Assembly: GCF_001417815.1 (NCBI RefSeq) | Contig: NZ_BCFK01000031.1 | Location: 83,195-147,194, forward strand | Length of the DNA stretch: 64,000 nt | From: Bifidobacterium aesculapii | GTDB taxonomy: Bacteria > Actinomycetota > Actinomycetes > Actinomycetales > Bifidobacteriaceae | Direction of reading: 5' to 3' | In this document: positions 35,633 to 45,729 of the stretch, piece after piece | Layout: every line of letters starts with the position of its first letter | Numbering within the stretch: the first letter of the stretch is position 1 | Program-made: the position numbers and the translations under genes | The notes under the pieces: model-generated | Seen by the model: the letters and a program-made list of their open reading frames with translations, nothing else | What the model was told of the DNA's origin: nothing | Databases searched by the model: none

Positions 35633-36880
35633 ATGGCCAAAAACAAGCAGAAGATTCTGTCGATAGTACTGGCGGGCGGCGAAGGCACCCGACTCATGCC
35701 GTTGACGCGCGACCGCGCCAAGCCGGCCGTCCCGTTCGGCGGCGTGTTCCGCCTCATCGACTTCCCGCTGTCCAACCTGGTGAACTCCGACTACCGTCAC
35801 ATCGTCGTGCTCACCCAGTACAAGTCACATTCGCTCGACCGTCATATCTCCCAGATGTGGCGCTTCTCCTCGCTGCTCGGCAACTACGTCTCCCCTGTTC
35901 CCGCGCAGCAGCGTCTCGGCAAGCACTGGTACCTCGGCTCCGCCGACGCCATCTACCAGACCATCAACATCATCGAGGACGTCCAGCCCGACATCGTCGT
36001 GATCGTGGGCGCCGACCACGTCTACCGTATGGACTTCGGCCAGATGGTTCAGCAGCACATCGAATCCGGCGCCGAATTTACCGTCGCCGGCATCCGCCAG
36101 CCGATCGCCGAATCCCGGCAGTTCGGCGTGATCGACGTCGACCCGAACCACCCGAACCAGATCAAGACCTTCCTGGAGAAGCCGGAGACCTGCGCCGGCC
36201 TCCCCGACGATCCGAACTCGTTCCTCGCCTCCATGGGCAATTATGTGGCCAACACCGACGCACTGTTCGACGCGCTCGCCAAGGACGAGAAGAGCGAGAA
36301 CACGAAGCACGACATGGGCGGCGACATCGCCCCGTACTTCGCCTCTCGCGGCGAGGCCGGAGTCTACGACTTCAACACGAACGAGATCCCGGGCTCGACG
36401 CCCACCGACCACGCCTACTGGCGCGACGTGGGCACCATCAAGCAGTTCTACGATGCGCACATGGATCTGATCGCCTACGTGCCCGAGTTCAACCTGTACA
36501 ACCAGGCGTGGCCGATCTACACGAACTCCGGCACGTTGCCGCCGGCCAAGTTCGTGCACGCCGGCCGTGACCGCCTCGGCCACGCGACCGACTCGATCGT
36601 CTCCCCCGGCGTGATCGTCTCCGGCGGTGAAGTGCACCACTCCGTGCTTTCACCGAACGTCCGCATCCACTCTTGGGCGCAGGTCGTCGATTCCGTCCTG
36701 TTCGACGGCGTCGTCGTCAACCGCCGTGCACGCGTGTACAAGGCGATTCTCGACAAGAACGTGGTGCTCACCGAGAACTCCACGGTCGGCATCGACACCG
36801 AGCACGATCTCGCGCGCGGCTTCACCGTCACGCCCGAGGGCATCACGGTGGTGCCGAAGGGTACCGTCGTCGACGACTGA
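35633..36880 (+). CDS. glgC: Glucose-1-phosphate adenylyltransferase
   Basis: A 415-residue ADP-glucose pyrophosphorylase, the first committed step of glycogen synthesis. The nucleotide loop is [20 protein letters not shown], followed by [22 protein letters not shown] and the C-terminal left-handed beta-helix. The start at 35633 follows GAGGAG; the upstream in-frame stretch is not family-like. No other glg gene is adjacent. It ends before a bidirectional terminator facing the SUF operon. Confidence 0.96.
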   Translation: MAKNKQKILSIVLAGGEGTRLMPLTRDRAKPAVPFGGVFRLIDFPLSNLVNSDYRHIVVLTQYKSHSLDRHISQMWRFSSLLGNYVSPVPAQQRLGKHWYLGSADAIYQTINIIEDVQPDIVVIVGADHVYRMDFGQMVQQHIESGAEFTVAGIRQPIAESRQFGVIDVDPNHPNQIKTFLEKPETCAGLPDDPNSFLASMGNYVANTDALFDALAKDEKSENTKHDMGGDIAPYFASRGEAGVYDFNTNEIPGSTPTDHAYWRDVGTIKQFYDAHMDLIAYVPEFNLYNQAWPIYTNSGTLPPAKFVHAGRDRLGHATDSIVSPGVIVSGGEVHHSVLSPNVRIHSWAQVVDSVLFDGVVVNRRARVYKAILDKNVVLTENSTVGIDTEHDLARGFTVTPEGITVVPKGTVVDD

Positions 36881-36918
36881 CGGTCGCGGCGCTGGCGCAG
36901 TTACCGGTCGAAACCGTT

Positions 36919-36962
36919 AAGGGGGAGGCCCCGGACCTCGTAAGGTTCGGGGCCTCCCCCTT
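36919..36962. terminator. Bidirectional terminator between glgC and the SUF operon
   Basis: A long stem pairs AAGGGGGAGGCCCCG (36919-36933) with 36948-36962, continuing into ACCT/AGGT beside the loop. A-runs on one side and T-runs on the other let it work in both directions. Confidence 0.85.
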
Positions 36963-37004
36963 TGTCGTCGTCCGCCCCGTTGATGCGGTGCGTTTCAGTG
37001 CTTC

Positions 37005-37592
37005 TCAGTACTTCGGCAGGTTGTCGAAGTTGAAGCCGAGAGCGGCCAGCTGTTCGCGTCCCTCCGGGGTGATCATGTCCATGGACCAACGCGGCTGCCA
37101 CGTCCAATCGATGCGGAACTCCTCGACCAGACCGGCGAGGGTGCTCGCGCACTCGTCCTCGATGAGGTCGGTGAGCGGGCAAGCCGGCGTGGTGAGCGTC
37201 ATCGTGATGATGGCACGCCCCAAATCGTCGATCTCGATGCCGTAGACGAGACCCAGATCGATGACGTCGATGCCGAGCTCCGGGTCGATGACCTGATGCA
37301 GGGCCTCACGGACGTCCTCCGCAGTGGCGCGGCCGATGTCGTCCACGAACTTCAGCGGGATGTGGCTGTCGTCGGATTCCGCCTCATCGCCGTGGCCGCA
37401 CTCGCTTTTCTTGTGCCGGCCGCAGGCGCACATGTCCGCGCCGGTCTCCGGTTCGGCAGGGTGGCCGTTCGGGAAGCCCTTGGCGAGGGCCGGGTTGGCC
37501 ATCACGCGACGGGCGGCTTCCTCGTCCTGCAGCACGCCGTTCACCGCGTCGAACACGGTCGGCTGGGGTTCGGGCACCAGATTATCGCTCAT
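37005..37592 (-). CDS. sufT: SufT-like DUF59/MIP18 Fe-S assembly protein with Cys/His-rich N-terminus
   Basis: A 195-residue protein. Residues about 88-195 are a DUF59/MIP18 domain with DPELGIDVIDLGLVYGIEID and the conserved Cys138 in TTPACPLTD, found in Fe-S cluster maturation factors. The first 85 residues are an extra region containing Cys55, Cys57, His60, Cys65 and His67 (MCACGRHKKSECGHGDE), which could bind a metal or cluster. It is the last gene of sufB-D-C-S-U-T. The start ATG follows GGAG. A role in cluster transfer is inferred from family and context. Confidence 0.88.
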   Translation of the reverse strand: MSDNLVPEPQPTVFDAVNGVLQDEEAARRVMANPALAKGFPNGHPAEPETGADMCACGRHKKSECGHGDEAESDDSHIPLKFVDDIGRATAEDVREALHQVIDPELGIDVIDLGLVYGIEIDDLGRAIITMTLTTPACPLTDLIEDECASTLAGLVEEFRIDWTWQPRWSMDMITPEGREQLAALGFNFDNLPKY

Positions 37593-37682
37593 TGTTCACT
37601 CCATACTCGTCGGGTCGTCATCCACTGTACGCGCCGCCCGGGGCTTTCGCCGTCCGGCGAACGTCGTGGGCGGCATATCGAA

Positions 37683-38240
37683 TCAGGCTTTGGCGGCCAG
37701 CGCCTTGGCGATGGAATCCTTGAGACCCTCCCAGGCAAGCAACGCGCATTTGATGCGCATCGGGTATTTCGAGACACCCTGAAACACGATGCCGTCGCCG
37801 AGGGTTTCCTCAAGCGCCTCGTCGCCAAGCCCTTTGCCACGCGATTCCATGAGCTTGTGGAACGTGTGTTCGAGCCGCATGGCCTCATCCACGCTCTTGC
37901 CGTCGACCAGATCGACCATGACGGACAGGCTGGCCTGCGAAATGGAGCATCCCTGGCCATCCCACACGACGCGCTCGATGGTGTGGGGCTCCTTGTCGGA
38001 GACCTCCACATGCACGGTCGCCTCGTCGCCGCAGGTCGGGTTGAACTGGTGGGATTCGCCGGGCGTGCAGTATTCGTGGGTCGCGCGTACGACGCTGTCG
38101 CCGGTCGCGTCCGCGCCGGCCCCCTCCTTGGTGAGGTCCGCCGCGAAACGCTCCTTGCCATGCGGGTTCTTCGCGGCCTCGAGGATGACCTCCTGGTACA
38201 TCTGCTCGAGGTCGTCGCCACTCATTCCGTAATCGTTCAT
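37683..38240 (-). CDS. sufU: SufU Fe-S assembly sulfurtransferase/scaffold
   Basis: A 185-residue SufU. Zinc-site residues are Cys70 and Asp72 in NPTCGDE, Cys98 in GQGCSISQAS and Cys165 in IKCALLAW. It accepts sulfur from SufS through zinc-dependent ligand exchange. Compared with typical SufU proteins it has an insertion at about residues 33-62, rich in Gly/Ala/Asp. The start ATG follows AAGGAA. It lies 51 bases after sufS. Confidence 0.94.
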   Translation of the reverse strand: MNDYGMSGDDLEQMYQEVILEAAKNPHGKERFAADLTKEGAGADATGDSVVRATHEYCTPGESHQFNPTCGDEATVHVEVSDKEPHTIERVVWDGQGCSISQASLSVMVDLVDGKSVDEAMRLEHTFHKLMESRGKGLGDEALEETLGDGIVFQGVSKYPMRIKCALLAWEGLKDSIAKALAAKA

Positions 38241-38291
38241 AACTTCCTTATCGTATCCGCCCCGCGGACAGCCGCCCGCGGGGCGGGCGGC

Positions 38292-39563
38292 TCACACGCC
38301 GAAGAACGCGCGGATGCCCTTCGCCGCCTCGACGAGCGCCCGGGCGTCCTCGACGCTGTTGTACACACCGGACGAGGCCCTGTTGGAGGCGTACAGACCG
38401 AAGTGGCGATGCACGGGCTGGGCGCAATGGTGCCCGACGCGGATGGCGATGCCCTGCGCGTCGATGTACTGTCCGACGTCATGCGGATGCACGCCGGCGA
38501 CGTCGAACGCGACGGTGCCGATGCGGTCGACGTTCTCACGCGGGCCGAGGATGCGGATGCCTTCGATGTCGCCGAGCTTGAGCAGTTCGGCGGCGATGGC
38601 GCGTTCGTGCGCCTCGATGTTCTCCAGTCCGATGCCCATCATCCATTCGGCGGCGACGCCGGCGGCCACGACCTGCGCGACCGGCTGCGTACCCGCCTCG
38701 AAGCGCGCCGGAGGCTCCATGTACTGCGCCGGCTGGTCCATCCACGCGAGCTCCACCATTGAACCGCCGAAGTTGGCCGGAGGCAGCGCTTCAAGAAGCT
38801 CACGCCTGCCGTACAGGAACCCGACGCCGGTGGGGCCGTACATCTTGTGCGCGCTCCACGCGGCGAAGTCCACGTCGAGCGCATGGAAGTCGACCTTGAG
38901 ATGCGGCACCGACTGGCAGGCATCGAGAACGAACACGGCGCCCACCTCGTGCGCACGGCGGACGATCGGCGTGATATCGGTGATCGCGCCGGTCGTGTTG
39001 CCCACATGCGTGACGGCCACGACCTTGGTGCGTTCGGTGATGACCTCGTCCAGGTTATCGGTGCGCACGCGCCCGTCCTCGGTCAGATCAAGCCACTTGA
39101 ACGTGGCGCCGGTACGGTAGGCGAGTTCCTGGAACGGCAGGAGCACCGAATGATGCTCCGCCTTCGAGACGACGATCTCGTCGCCCGGCTGCAACGCGAA
39201 CCGCTTGGCGGCCGCTCCCCCACGGCCGAGCGACGCGTTGCCGAACGCGGTGGCGAGCAGGTTGAGGCCCGCGGTGGCGCCACCGGTGACGACAATCTCC
39301 TCAGCGCCTTCCTCGGCGTTCGCGCCGACGAGACGCGCGACCTTCGCGCGCGCCCGCTCGAATGCGACGGTCGAGCGCGCGGCGAGTTCGTGGGCGCCGC
39401 GGTGCACGCCGGCGTTGATGGTGCGGTAGAACTCGCTCTCCGCGTCGATCACGCATTGCGGCTTCTGCGATGTGGCCGCCGAATCGAGATAGACGAGCGG
39501 ATGCCCGTGGATCTGCTGGTCGAGGATCGGGAACTGCTCCCGAATCGCTGCGAAATCTGTCAT
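38292..39563 (-). CDS. sufS: Cysteine desulfurase SufS
   Basis: A 423-residue PLP enzyme of the group II cysteine desulfurases that takes sulfur from cysteine. It begins MTDFAAIREQFPILDQQIHG and YLDSAATSQKP. The PLP lysine is in SAHKMYGPTG, the His over the cofactor in VSKAEHHSVLLPFQ, and the active Cys in RVGHHCAQPVHRHFG. The start at 39563 follows AAAGGGGG; the upstream open frame is not family-like. It is 101 bases after sufC. Confidence 0.96.
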   Translation of the reverse strand: MTDFAAIREQFPILDQQIHGHPLVYLDSAATSQKPQCVIDAESEFYRTINAGVHRGAHELAARSTVAFERARAKVARLVGANAEEGAEEIVVTGGATAGLNLLATAFGNASLGRGGAAAKRFALQPGDEIVVSKAEHHSVLLPFQELAYRTGATFKWLDLTEDGRVRTDNLDEVITERTKVVAVTHVGNTTGAITDITPIVRRAHEVGAVFVLDACQSVPHLKVDFHALDVDFAAWSAHKMYGPTGVGFLYGRRELLEALPPANFGGSMVELAWMDQPAQYMEPPARFEAGTQPVAQVVAAGVAAEWMMGIGLENIEAHERAIAAELLKLGDIEGIRILGPRENVDRIGTVAFDVAGVHPHDVGQYIDAQGIAIRVGHHCAQPVHRHFGLYASNRASSGVYNSVEDARALVEAAKGIRAFFGV

Positions 39564-39664
39564 GGTCGTTGTCCCCCTTTGTTCAGACAGATGGTGATTT
39601 CGCCCCTGTGCGGGCCGGTCCGATGCCGACACGGCCCGCACAGGGGCGGTTATGTCCTTCCCGC

Positions 39665-40444
39665 TCAGGCGAGGGCCGACTCGGAGTCGGCGCCCTCCGG
39701 CAGGTAGGCGTCGTAGCCGTTCTCCTCCAGCTCGTCGGCCAGCTCCGGGCCGCCGGTCTTCACGAAGTGCCCGTCGGCGAACACGTGCACGATGTCCGGC
39801 TTGATGTACTTGAGGATGCGCGTGTAGTGCGTGACCATGAGGATGCCGAACTGGTTGGCCTCCTTGGCGCGGTTCACGCCTTCGGACACGATGCGAAGCG
39901 CGTCCACGTCGAGGCCGGAGTCGGTCTCGTCGAGGATGGCGAACTTCGGCTTGAGCAGTTCGAGCTGCAGCACTTCGGCGCGCTTCTTCTCACCGCCGGA
40001 GAAGCCCTCGTTGACGGATCGGGTGGCGAACTTCGGATCCATCTTGAGACGCTTCATGGCCGCGGAGAGCTCCTTCGTCCATGTGCGGATGGACGGCGCC
40101 TCACCGTCCACCTCGGTCTTCGCGGTGCGCAGGAAGTTCGTCATGGACACGCCGGGCACCTCGACCGGGTACTGCATGGCGAGGAACAGGCCCGCCTTGG
40201 CGCGCTCGTCCGGGGTCATCTTGAGGATGTCCTGGCCGTCGAGCAGCGCCTCGCCCGAATCCACCACGTACTTGGGGTGGCCGGCGAGCGTGTAGGCGAG
40301 CGTGGACTTGCCGGAGCCGTTGGGTCCCATGATGGCGTGCGTCTCGCCGGAGTTCACGGTCAGGGAGGCACCCTTGAGGATCTGCTTGGTGCCCTCCTTG
40401 GTTTCGACATGGACGTAGAGGTCCTTGATTTCGAGAGTTGACAT
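39665..40444 (-). CDS. sufC: SUF ATPase SufC
   Basis: A 259-residue ABC-type ATPase that drives the SufBCD scaffold. Walker A is GPNGSGKST, the signature is FSGGEKKRAEVLQ, Walker B is FAILDETDSGLD, and the H-loop is VTHYTR. The start at 40444 follows TAGGAGC; the same frame is open far upstream through sufD but out of sufD's own frame. Confidence 0.97.
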   Translation of the reverse strand: MSTLEIKDLYVHVETKEGTKQILKGASLTVNSGETHAIMGPNGSGKSTLAYTLAGHPKYVVDSGEALLDGQDILKMTPDERAKAGLFLAMQYPVEVPGVSMTNFLRTAKTEVDGEAPSIRTWTKELSAAMKRLKMDPKFATRSVNEGFSGGEKKRAEVLQLELLKPKFAILDETDSGLDVDALRIVSEGVNRAKEANQFGILMVTHYTRILKYIKPDIVHVFADGHFVKTGGPELADELEENGYDAYLPEGADSESALA

Positions 40445-40470
40445 TCGATTGCTCCTAAAAGTCTCTTGGT

Positions 40471-41706
40471 TTACTTGTCTTCCAGAACCTGCGCCATGGC
40501 CGCGTCCTCGCCGCGTGCCAGACGACGGTCGATGACGCTCATGAGATGGTCGGAGACGGCGGGGATGCCGATCTCCTCGACGAGTTCGCCGAAGAAGCCG
40601 CGCACGACGAGCTTGCGCGCCTCGGTTTCCGGGATGCCGCGCGATTCGAGGTAGAACAGCTCCTCGTCGTCGAAGCGGCCGACCGAGGATGCGTGTCCGG
40701 CTCCGATGATGTTGCCGTTCTCGATCTCCAGATTCGGTTCGGAATCGGCGATGGCGCCCGGGGTGAGCACGAGGTTGCGGTTGAGTTCGTAGGAGTCCGT
40801 GCCCGGGGCGGTCGGCTCGATCAGGGCGTTGCCGACCCACGTGGAGTGCGCGCCCTTGCCGTCGAGCGCGCCCTTGTAGACGACGCGGCTCTTGCATTCG
40901 GGGTGGTTGTGCACCACCATCGTGCGGTGTTCGATGTGCTCGCCCGGGTCGACGAAGTAGATGCCGAGCATGTTGAGTTCGCCCTGCTCGCCGCCGAAGT
41001 CCTGATCCATGCGGATACGCACCACATCTCCGCCGAGCGTGACGACGGAATGGCGCAGGGACGCGCCTTCGCCGACGTGGATGCGGTGGTTGCCGACGTG
41101 CTTGGCCTTGCGGTCCCATTCCTGGATGAACGTGGCGGAGATGTGCGAATCCTTGCCGGTGGTGATCTCGACGCCCTCGGCGAGACGCGCGTCGCCGTCG
41201 TGCTCGACGACGACGTCCGCATGCGCGCGGTCAGCGGCGTCGATGACGAGATGGAACGCGTCGAGGTCCTCGCCCGCGCCATGCACCTTGACGAGCACAG
41301 GCTGGTCGATCTCGCCTTCGAGGCGGATGACCGTAGCCGTGGCGCCCGAATTCCATTCGACGGCGGAGACGCGGTCGTTGGGCTTGGAGACCGTGCCGGA
41401 AACGCCTTCTCCGAGCTTGACCTGGGAGAGGGTGACGCCCTCGGCCAGCGGGGAGCCGTCGATCATCGACACTTCGATGCGGGTCTCGCCGCTCGGGGCG
41501 AACACGTCGAAGAACTCGCCGATGCGCTCGATAGGCGTGTAGCGCCAGTCCTCCTGGTCACGCGCCGGCACCGGGAACGCGTCCACGTCGAAGGAGCGGG
41601 GCGCACGATCGGCGCTCGATGGCATGGCCGCCGGAATCTTGTACGGGTCGTTCGGGTCGGCGACCGGAATGTTCAGTTCCGTCTTGTGTTCAACTGCATC
41701 TGCCAT
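40471..41706 (-). CDS. sufD: SUF assembly protein SufD
   Basis: A 411-residue beta-helix protein that pairs with SufB in the SufBC2D scaffold. The core repeats and the C-terminal IGAGHASSVGRFDDEELFYL, then SRGIPETEARKLVVRGFFGE, are shared with SufB. An N-terminal region of about 100 residues with DQEDWRYTPIERIGEF is typical of SufD. It lies five bases after sufB, so translation is probably coupled. Confidence 0.96.
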   Translation of the reverse strand: MADAVEHKTELNIPVADPNDPYKIPAAMPSSADRAPRSFDVDAFPVPARDQEDWRYTPIERIGEFFDVFAPSGETRIEVSMIDGSPLAEGVTLSQVKLGEGVSGTVSKPNDRVSAVEWNSGATATVIRLEGEIDQPVLVKVHGAGEDLDAFHLVIDAADRAHADVVVEHDGDARLAEGVEITTGKDSHISATFIQEWDRKAKHVGNHRIHVGEGASLRHSVVTLGGDVVRIRMDQDFGGEQGELNMLGIYFVDPGEHIEHRTMVVHNHPECKSRVVYKGALDGKGAHSTWVGNALIEPTAPGTDSYELNRNLVLTPGAIADSEPNLEIENGNIIGAGHASSVGRFDDEELFYLESRGIPETEARKLVVRGFFGELVEEIGIPAVSDHLMSVIDRRLARGEDAAMAQVLEDK

Positions 41707-41711
41707 GGGAA

Positions 41712-43208
41712 TCAGCCCACCGATCCTTCCATCTGCAATTCGACGAGTCTGTTGAGTTCGAGCGCGTACTCCATAGGCAGCTCGCGGCTGATTGGTTCGA
41801 CGAAGCCGCGCACGATCATGCCCTGCGCCTCCTCCTCGGACAGACCGCGGCTCATCAGGTAGAACAGCTGGTCCTCGGAGATCTTGGAGACGGTGGCCTC
41901 ATGCGCCATGGAGACGTCGTCCTCGCGCACGTCCACATGCGGGTACGTGTCGGAACGGCTGAAGTCGTCGACGAGCAGCGCGTCGCACACGGTCGAATTG
42001 GAGGAGCCCTCCGCTCCCTTGACGATCTTGACGAGGCCGCGGTATGCGGAACGGCCGCCGCCACGCGAGATGGACTTGGCGACGATGGTGGAGCTGGTGT
42101 GCGGGGCGAGGTGGATCATCTTCGCGCCCGTGTCCTGATACTGCCCCTTGCCGGCGAAGCCGAGCGACATGGTGCTGGCCTTCGCGTACGGCTCGGCGAG
42201 GATGCACGCCGGGTACTTCATCGTGGCCTTCGAGCCGATGTTGCCATCCACCCATTCCATGGTGCCGCCCTCGCGCACGTAGGCGCGCTGGGTGACGAGG
42301 TTGTACACGTTGTTCGACCAGTTCTGCACGGTGGTGTAGCGCACGCGCGCATGCTTCTCGACGATGATCTCGACGATGGCGGCGTGCAGCGAGTCCTCGG
42401 ACCAGATCGGGGCGGTGCAGCCCTCCACGTAGTGCACGTAGGAGCCTTCGTCCGCAATGATGAGTGTGCGTTCGAACTGGCCCATGGCCGGCGTGTTGAT
42501 GCGGAAGTAGGCCTGCAGCGGGATGTCCACGTGAACGCCCTTCGGCACGTACACGAACGAGCCGCCCGACCATGCGGCGGTGTTGAGCGCGCCGAACTTG
42601 TTGTCTTCCGGCGGCACGACGGTACCGAAGTACTTGCGCACGAGATCGGGGTATTCGCGCACGGCGGTGTCGGTGTCGACGAAGATGACGCCCTGCTTCT
42701 TCAGGTCCTCCTGGATGGAGTTGTAGATGACCTCGGATTCGTACTGGGCGGCCACGCCGGAGACGAGACGGTTCTTTTCCGCCTCGGGGATGCCGAGACG
42801 GTCATAGGTGCTGCGGATGTCGTCCGGCAGCTCCTCCCACGTCTTGGCCTGCTTGTCGATCGGCTTGACGTAGTACTTGAAGTCGTCCGCGTTGAAGCCG
42901 GAGAGGTCCACGCCCCACTTGGGCATCGGCTTGTCGAGGAATGCCTTGAACCCGCGCAGACGCATGTCGAGCATCCACTGCGGCTCGCCCTTGTCGGCGC
43001 TGATGTCGCGCACGACCTGCTCGTCGATGCCTCGCTTCGCGGCCTCGCCGGCTGCGTCGGAATCGTGCCAGCCGTAGCTGTAGTCGCCGAATTGCTGGAT
43101 GATCTCGTCATCCTGTCTGATCTTCTCCTCGTTGACGCGGGATCTGTCGGCCACGTATTGGCTCATCTCCACGTCAGCCGCGGCGTTGGGTGCCTGGGTG
43201 TCACTCAC
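41712..43208 (-). CDS. sufB: SUF assembly protein SufB
   Basis: A 498-residue scaffold subunit on which Fe-S clusters form. Characteristic sequences are [56 protein letters not shown] and the C-terminal [20 protein letters not shown]. The start is GTG at 43208 with GGAGG nine bases upstream. It is the promoter-proximal gene of the operon. The spacer 43209-43328 should hold the promoter. No SufR-like regulator gene is adjacent, and no obvious operator was recognised. Confidence 0.96.
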   Translation of the reverse strand: MSDTQAPNAAADVEMSQYVADRSRVNEEKIRQDDEIIQQFGDYSYGWHDSDAAGEAAKRGIDEQVVRDISADKGEPQWMLDMRLRGFKAFLDKPMPKWGVDLSGFNADDFKYYVKPIDKQAKTWEELPDDIRSTYDRLGIPEAEKNRLVSGVAAQYESEVIYNSIQEDLKKQGVIFVDTDTAVREYPDLVRKYFGTVVPPEDNKFGALNTAAWSGGSFVYVPKGVHVDIPLQAYFRINTPAMGQFERTLIIADEGSYVHYVEGCTAPIWSEDSLHAAIVEIIVEKHARVRYTTVQNWSNNVYNLVTQRAYVREGGTMEWVDGNIGSKATMKYPACILAEPYAKASTMSLGFAGKGQYQDTGAKMIHLAPHTSSTIVAKSISRGGGRSAYRGLVKIVKGAEGSSNSTVCDALLVDDFSRSDTYPHVDVREDDVSMAHEATVSKISEDQLFYLMSRGLSEEEAQGMIVRGFVEPISRELPMEYALELNRLVELQMEGSVG

Positions 43209-43328
43209 CGTACACTGCCTCCAATCGTTCGCATGTTGTCCTACGCAAACCTAGCAGAACCCGTACGCGAACTCACGCGCCACACCGCATATCGGCTGAG
43301 AGGAGAACCGTGAGGTACGGCACAAAAC

Positions 43329-43373
43329 GAAAGCCTCCGCCTCATCCGGCAGCCGGATGAGGCGGAGGCTTTC
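43329..43373 (-). terminator. Terminator after pyrG
   Basis: A perfect 21-bp stem (43329-43349 with 43353-43373) closes a three-base loop. On the minus strand it is followed by GTTTTGTG. It separates pyrG from the SUF operon. Confidence 0.88.
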
Positions 43374-43432
43374 ATGAACCTGCGGCATCGCTCCCTGCGA
43401 TGCCGCACCGTGCAGTCCGGTCCGTCAGGGCC

Positions 43433-45094
43433 TCAGCGCTGGCGCTGGTGGTCGAGCGCGGCCTTGACGAGGCCGGCGAACAGCGGGTGGGGCTTGGTCG
43501 GTCGGGACTTGAACTCCGGATGCGCCTGCGTCGCCACGTAGAACGGGTGCACGTCCTGCGGCAGCTCCACGAACTCGGTGAGCTCTCCGTCCGGGCTCTG
43601 GCCGGAGATCCTGAGGCCTCCTTCGCGCAGCTGGTCCTTGTACGCCACGTTCACCTCATAACGGTGGCGGTGGCGTTCGGTGACATGCGTGGTACCGTAC
43701 AGTTCGGCGACGAGCGATCCCTCCTCCAGATCGGCCGGGTAGGAGCCGAGACGCATGGTGTGGCCCATGTCGCCCTTGCCGGCGACGATGTCCTTCTGCT
43801 CCTCCATCGTGGCGATGACCGGGCTCGCGCAGTCCGGCTCGAATTCGGTGGAGTTCGCGTCCTCGATGCCGAGCACGTGGCGCGCGTATTCGATGACCAT
43901 GGACTGCAGGCCGAGGCACAGGCCGAGCGCAGGCAGCCTGTGCTCGCGGGCGAACTTCAGCGCGCCGATCTTGCCGTCGATGCCGCGGATGCCGAAGCCG
44001 CCGGGCACGACGATGCCGTCGACCTGGTCGAGCGCGGCGGCCGCACCCTCCTCGGTCTCGCAACGGTCGGCCGCGACCCATTTGACGTTGACCTTCGCCC
44101 AGTTGGCGAAGCCGCCGGCCTTGATGGCCTCGGTGACGGACAGGTAGGCGTCCGGAAGGTCGATGTACTTGCCGACGATCGCGATGTTCACCTCATGCTT
44201 GGGGTGGTGCACGCGTTCGAGCAGGTCGGCCCACTCGTCCCAGTCGACGTCGTGGAACGGCAGGCCGAGCTCGCGCACCACATAGGCATCGAGGCCCTCG
44301 TCGAACAGGATCCGCGGCACGTCGTAGATGCTCGGCGCGTCCACGCAGTTGACCACGCCTTCCGCATCCACGTCGCACATGAGGCTGATCTTGTCCTTGA
44401 TGGACTGGTTGAGCGGGCGGTCGGAACGCAGCACGAGCGCATCCGGCGTGATGCCGAGCTGGCGCAGCATCATCACGGAATGCTGGGTGGGCTTGGTCTT
44501 GAGCTCGTGCGCGGCGGAGATGTACGGCACGAGGGAGACATGTACAAACATGCAGTTCTCGCTGCCGAGCTCGCGGCGCACCTCGCGCGCGGCCTCGAGG
44601 AACGGCTGGGATTCGATGTCACCGACGGTGCCGCCGATCTCCGTGATGATGACGTCCACGTCGTCCGCGGCCTGGGCGCGCATGCGGGACTTGATCTCAC
44701 CGGTGATGTGCGGGATGACCTGCACGCACTGGCCGAGGTATTCGCCGGCGCGCTCCTTGCGGAGCACCTCCTGATAGATCTGGCCGGTGGTGACGTTCGC
44801 TTTCTGGGAAAGGAACACATCGAGGAAACGCTCGTAGTGGCCGATGTCGAGATCCGTCTCGGCGCCGTCTTCGGTCACGTACACCTCGCCGTGCTGGAAC
44901 GGGTTCATCGTGCCCGGATCCACGTTGATGTACGGATCAAGCTTCTGCTGCAGCACATGCAGGCCACGGGAACGCAGCAGGCGGCCGAGGGAGGACGCCG
45001 TCAGGCCTTTGCCGAGGGAGGAGACCACGCCGCCGGTGACGAAAATATGCTTGGTGACGTGCTCTTGCGAATTGCCATGTGTTCTTCTAACCAT
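43433..45094 (-). CDS. pyrG: CTP synthase
   Basis: A 553-residue glutamine-dependent CTP synthase. The synthetase domain starts [20 protein letters not shown] and contains [19 protein letters not shown]. The class I glutaminase domain carries PGGFGIRG and the nucleophile Cys in [10 protein letters not shown]. The ATG lies eight bases after a TAGAGT -10 on the minus strand (45108-45103), so the mRNA may have a very short leader. A strong terminator follows. Confidence 0.97.
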   Translation of the reverse strand: MVRRTHGNSQEHVTKHIFVTGGVVSSLGKGLTASSLGRLLRSRGLHVLQQKLDPYINVDPGTMNPFQHGEVYVTEDGAETDLDIGHYERFLDVFLSQKANVTTGQIYQEVLRKERAGEYLGQCVQVIPHITGEIKSRMRAQAADDVDVIITEIGGTVGDIESQPFLEAAREVRRELGSENCMFVHVSLVPYISAAHELKTKPTQHSVMMLRQLGITPDALVLRSDRPLNQSIKDKISLMCDVDAEGVVNCVDAPSIYDVPRILFDEGLDAYVVRELGLPFHDVDWDEWADLLERVHHPKHEVNIAIVGKYIDLPDAYLSVTEAIKAGGFANWAKVNVKWVAADRCETEEGAAAALDQVDGIVVPGGFGIRGIDGKIGALKFAREHRLPALGLCLGLQSMVIEYARHVLGIEDANSTEFEPDCASPVIATMEEQKDIVAGKGDMGHTMRLGSYPADLEEGSLVAELYGTTHVTERHRHRYEVNVAYKDQLREGGLRISGQSPDGELTEFVELPQDVHPFYVATQAHPEFKSRPTKPHPLFAGLVKAALDHQRQR

Positions 45095-45175
45095 GGAATT
45101 TCACTCTATCACTCGTCTGTGACGCGGCGTGTTCACCCGTTGCAGTGGTATTCATACGTTTGCGTGAAAGGCAGA

Positions 45176-45211
45176 AGGGTCGGCCGCCCGATGAGACGGG
45201 CGGCCGACCCT
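45176..45211 (-). terminator. Terminator after aroQ
   Basis: AGGGTCGGCCGCCCG (45176-45190) pairs exactly with 45197-45211 around ATGAGA. On the minus strand it closes the aroC-aroKB-aroQ transcript, followed by TCTGCCTTTC. Confidence 0.8.
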
Positions 45212-45251
45212 GAAATCGGCGGCACGACACGGCGTGCCTAATCACGCGCGC

Positions 45252-45701
45252 TCAGCCGTTGACGATATGCGCAATGGCGTCGAGCGCGAGCTTGTAGCCA
45301 TAGAAGCCCATTCCGGTGATGGTGCCGGTGGCGACCGGGGAGATCACGGAACGCTTGCGGAATTCGTCACGCGCGGACGGGTTGGAGATGTGCACCTCCA
45401 TGAGCGGCAGTCCCGCGTCGCCGACCATGTGCGCGGCGTCTGCCAGGGCGTAGCTGTAGTGGGTGAACGCGGCCGGATTCATGACGACCGGCGTCTTCTC
45501 GTCCGCCGCCTGGTGCATCCACCGCACCATCTCAGCCTCGTCGTCGGTCTGACGCACCTCGACGTCCAGTCCGAGGGCGGCGCCCCATTCGCCGCACAGA
45601 CGACGCAGTTCCTCGAGATCCTGCCTGCCGTACACGTCCGGCTGGCGCACGCCGAGACGACCAAGATTCGGTCCGTTGACGACGACGACTTTGGTGGTCA
45701 T
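45252..45701 (-). CDS. aroQ: 3-dehydroquinate dehydratase, type II
   Basis: A 149-residue dodecameric type II dehydroquinase. It contains VVNGPNLGRLGVRQPDVYG with the catalytic loop Arg and Tyr, NPAAFTHYSYALADA and EVHISNPSARDEFR. It makes 3-dehydroshikimate in the shikimate pathway. The start ATG follows AAAGGA. It lies 28 bases after aroKB in the same operon. Confidence 0.96.
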   Translation of the reverse strand: MTTKVVVVNGPNLGRLGVRQPDVYGRQDLEELRRLCGEWGAALGLDVEVRQTDDEAEMVRWMHQAADEKTPVVMNPAAFTHYSYALADAAHMVGDAGLPLMEVHISNPSARDEFRKRSVISPVATGTITGMGFYGYKLALDAIAHIVNG

Positions 45702-45729
45702 GTTCGTTTTCCTTTCAGTATCGGATACG

